Shown here: positions 13,527-13,565 of the stretch, in pieces
How positions within the stretch are numbered: the stretch's first letter is position 1
Layout of the letters: the number at the start of each line of letters is the position of its first letter
Assembly (NCBI GenBank): GCA_002393815.1
Contig: DGUB01000093.1
Coordinates: forward strand, 1-13,565
DNA from: Ruminococcus sp. UBA4321
GTDB lineage: Bacteria > Bacillota > Clostridia > Oscillospirales > Ruminococcaceae
Direction of reading: 5' to 3'
DNA length: 13,565 bases
Translations under genes and position numbers: made by a program
Notes under the pieces: generated by a model
The model's input: the letters and a program-made list of their open reading frames with translations, nothing else
What the model was told of the DNA's origin: nothing
The model's database searches: none

Positions 13527-13565
13527 TCAGTAAATGTTGTCCAGTTTTGTGACATAAATCTGTGA
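13527..13565 (-). CDS. spoIIIAG: C-terminal end of the preceding spoIIIA-operon gene, probably spoIIIAG
   Basis: One minus-strand frame is open from the window edge and ends at TGA (13529-13527), giving SQIYVTKLDNIY. The stop overlaps the spoIIIAH ribosome binding site (TGAAAGGATG) and lies 14 nt before the spoIIIAH start. This is the expected position of spoIIIAG, and a 'p---I-V-kl' ending suits that family, but 12 residues are too few to be sure. Confidence 0.55.
   Translation of the reverse strand, partial: SQIYVTKLDNIY

Noticed and set aside
13322..13555. Minus-strand 77-codon ORF upstream of and overlapping spoIIIAH
   Set aside because: It lies mostly inside spoIIIAH in another frame, and its upstream part competes with the SQIYVTKLDNIY tail of the preceding gene. 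Its protein resembles nothing known.
1..13565. CRISPR arrays, insertion sequences, tRNA or rRNA genes, riboswitches
   Set aside because: No regularly spaced repeats, transposase motifs, cloverleaf-like genes or long structured leaders were seen; intergenic gaps are short.

Overview
The window looks like chromosomal DNA of an anaerobic Firmicute, most likely Ruminococcus or a close relative (Oscillospiraceae). Two things point there. The secreted CAP protein ends in a type I dockerin, which is typical of cellulosome-forming Ruminococcus and Clostridium. The long minus-strand cluster follows the spoIIIA–nusB–xseA–ispA–dxs–tlyA–argR–recN order known from Bacillus subtilis and the Clostridia. No mobile element, CRISPR array, RNA gene or riboswitch is evident.

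Left part, plus strand (1–2303): the 3' end of an FtsX/MacB-type ABC permease, a clear intrinsic terminator, a consensus promoter with an extended -10, then a 644-residue secreted protein with four CAP (SCP-like) domains and a C-terminal dockerin. It ends at a hairpin terminator with T-tracts on both strands, shared with the converging cluster.

Main part, minus strand (12949 down to 2301): one housekeeping operon read from a strong sigma-A-type promoter (TTGACA, 17 bp, TAAAAT). In transcription order: Asp23/Gls24 protein, nusB, a Kae1/TsaD-like paralogue, xseA joined in frame to a polyprenyl diphosphate synthase (ispA), a divergent-PAP2 membrane protein, dxs, tlyA, a membrane-anchored metallophosphoesterase, nadK, argR, recN and a 57-codon ORF. 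Spacing is tight throughout: three ATGA overlaps, two 17-nt overlaps and no gap above 27 nt. The genes cover transcription antitermination, isoprenoid precursor and prenyl-chain synthesis, rRNA methylation, NADP supply, arginine regulation and DNA repair.

Right edge, minus strand (12967–13565): spoIIIAH, preceded by the last 12 codons of what is probably spoIIIAG, so the window starts at the tail of the spoIIIA sporulation operon.

The most unusual point is at xseA/ispA. Exonuclease VII large subunit keeps its catalytic residues but lacks most of the long coiled-coil that binds the small subunit, the small-subunit gene xseB is missing from its usual place, and the shortened xseA runs in frame, with no stop codon, into ispA. 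A second signal is compositional: no GATC, GGCC, CGCG or CTAG was found anywhere in the window, while TTCCGG/CCGGAA is heavily over-represented. The rest is mainly ordinary conserved core genome.
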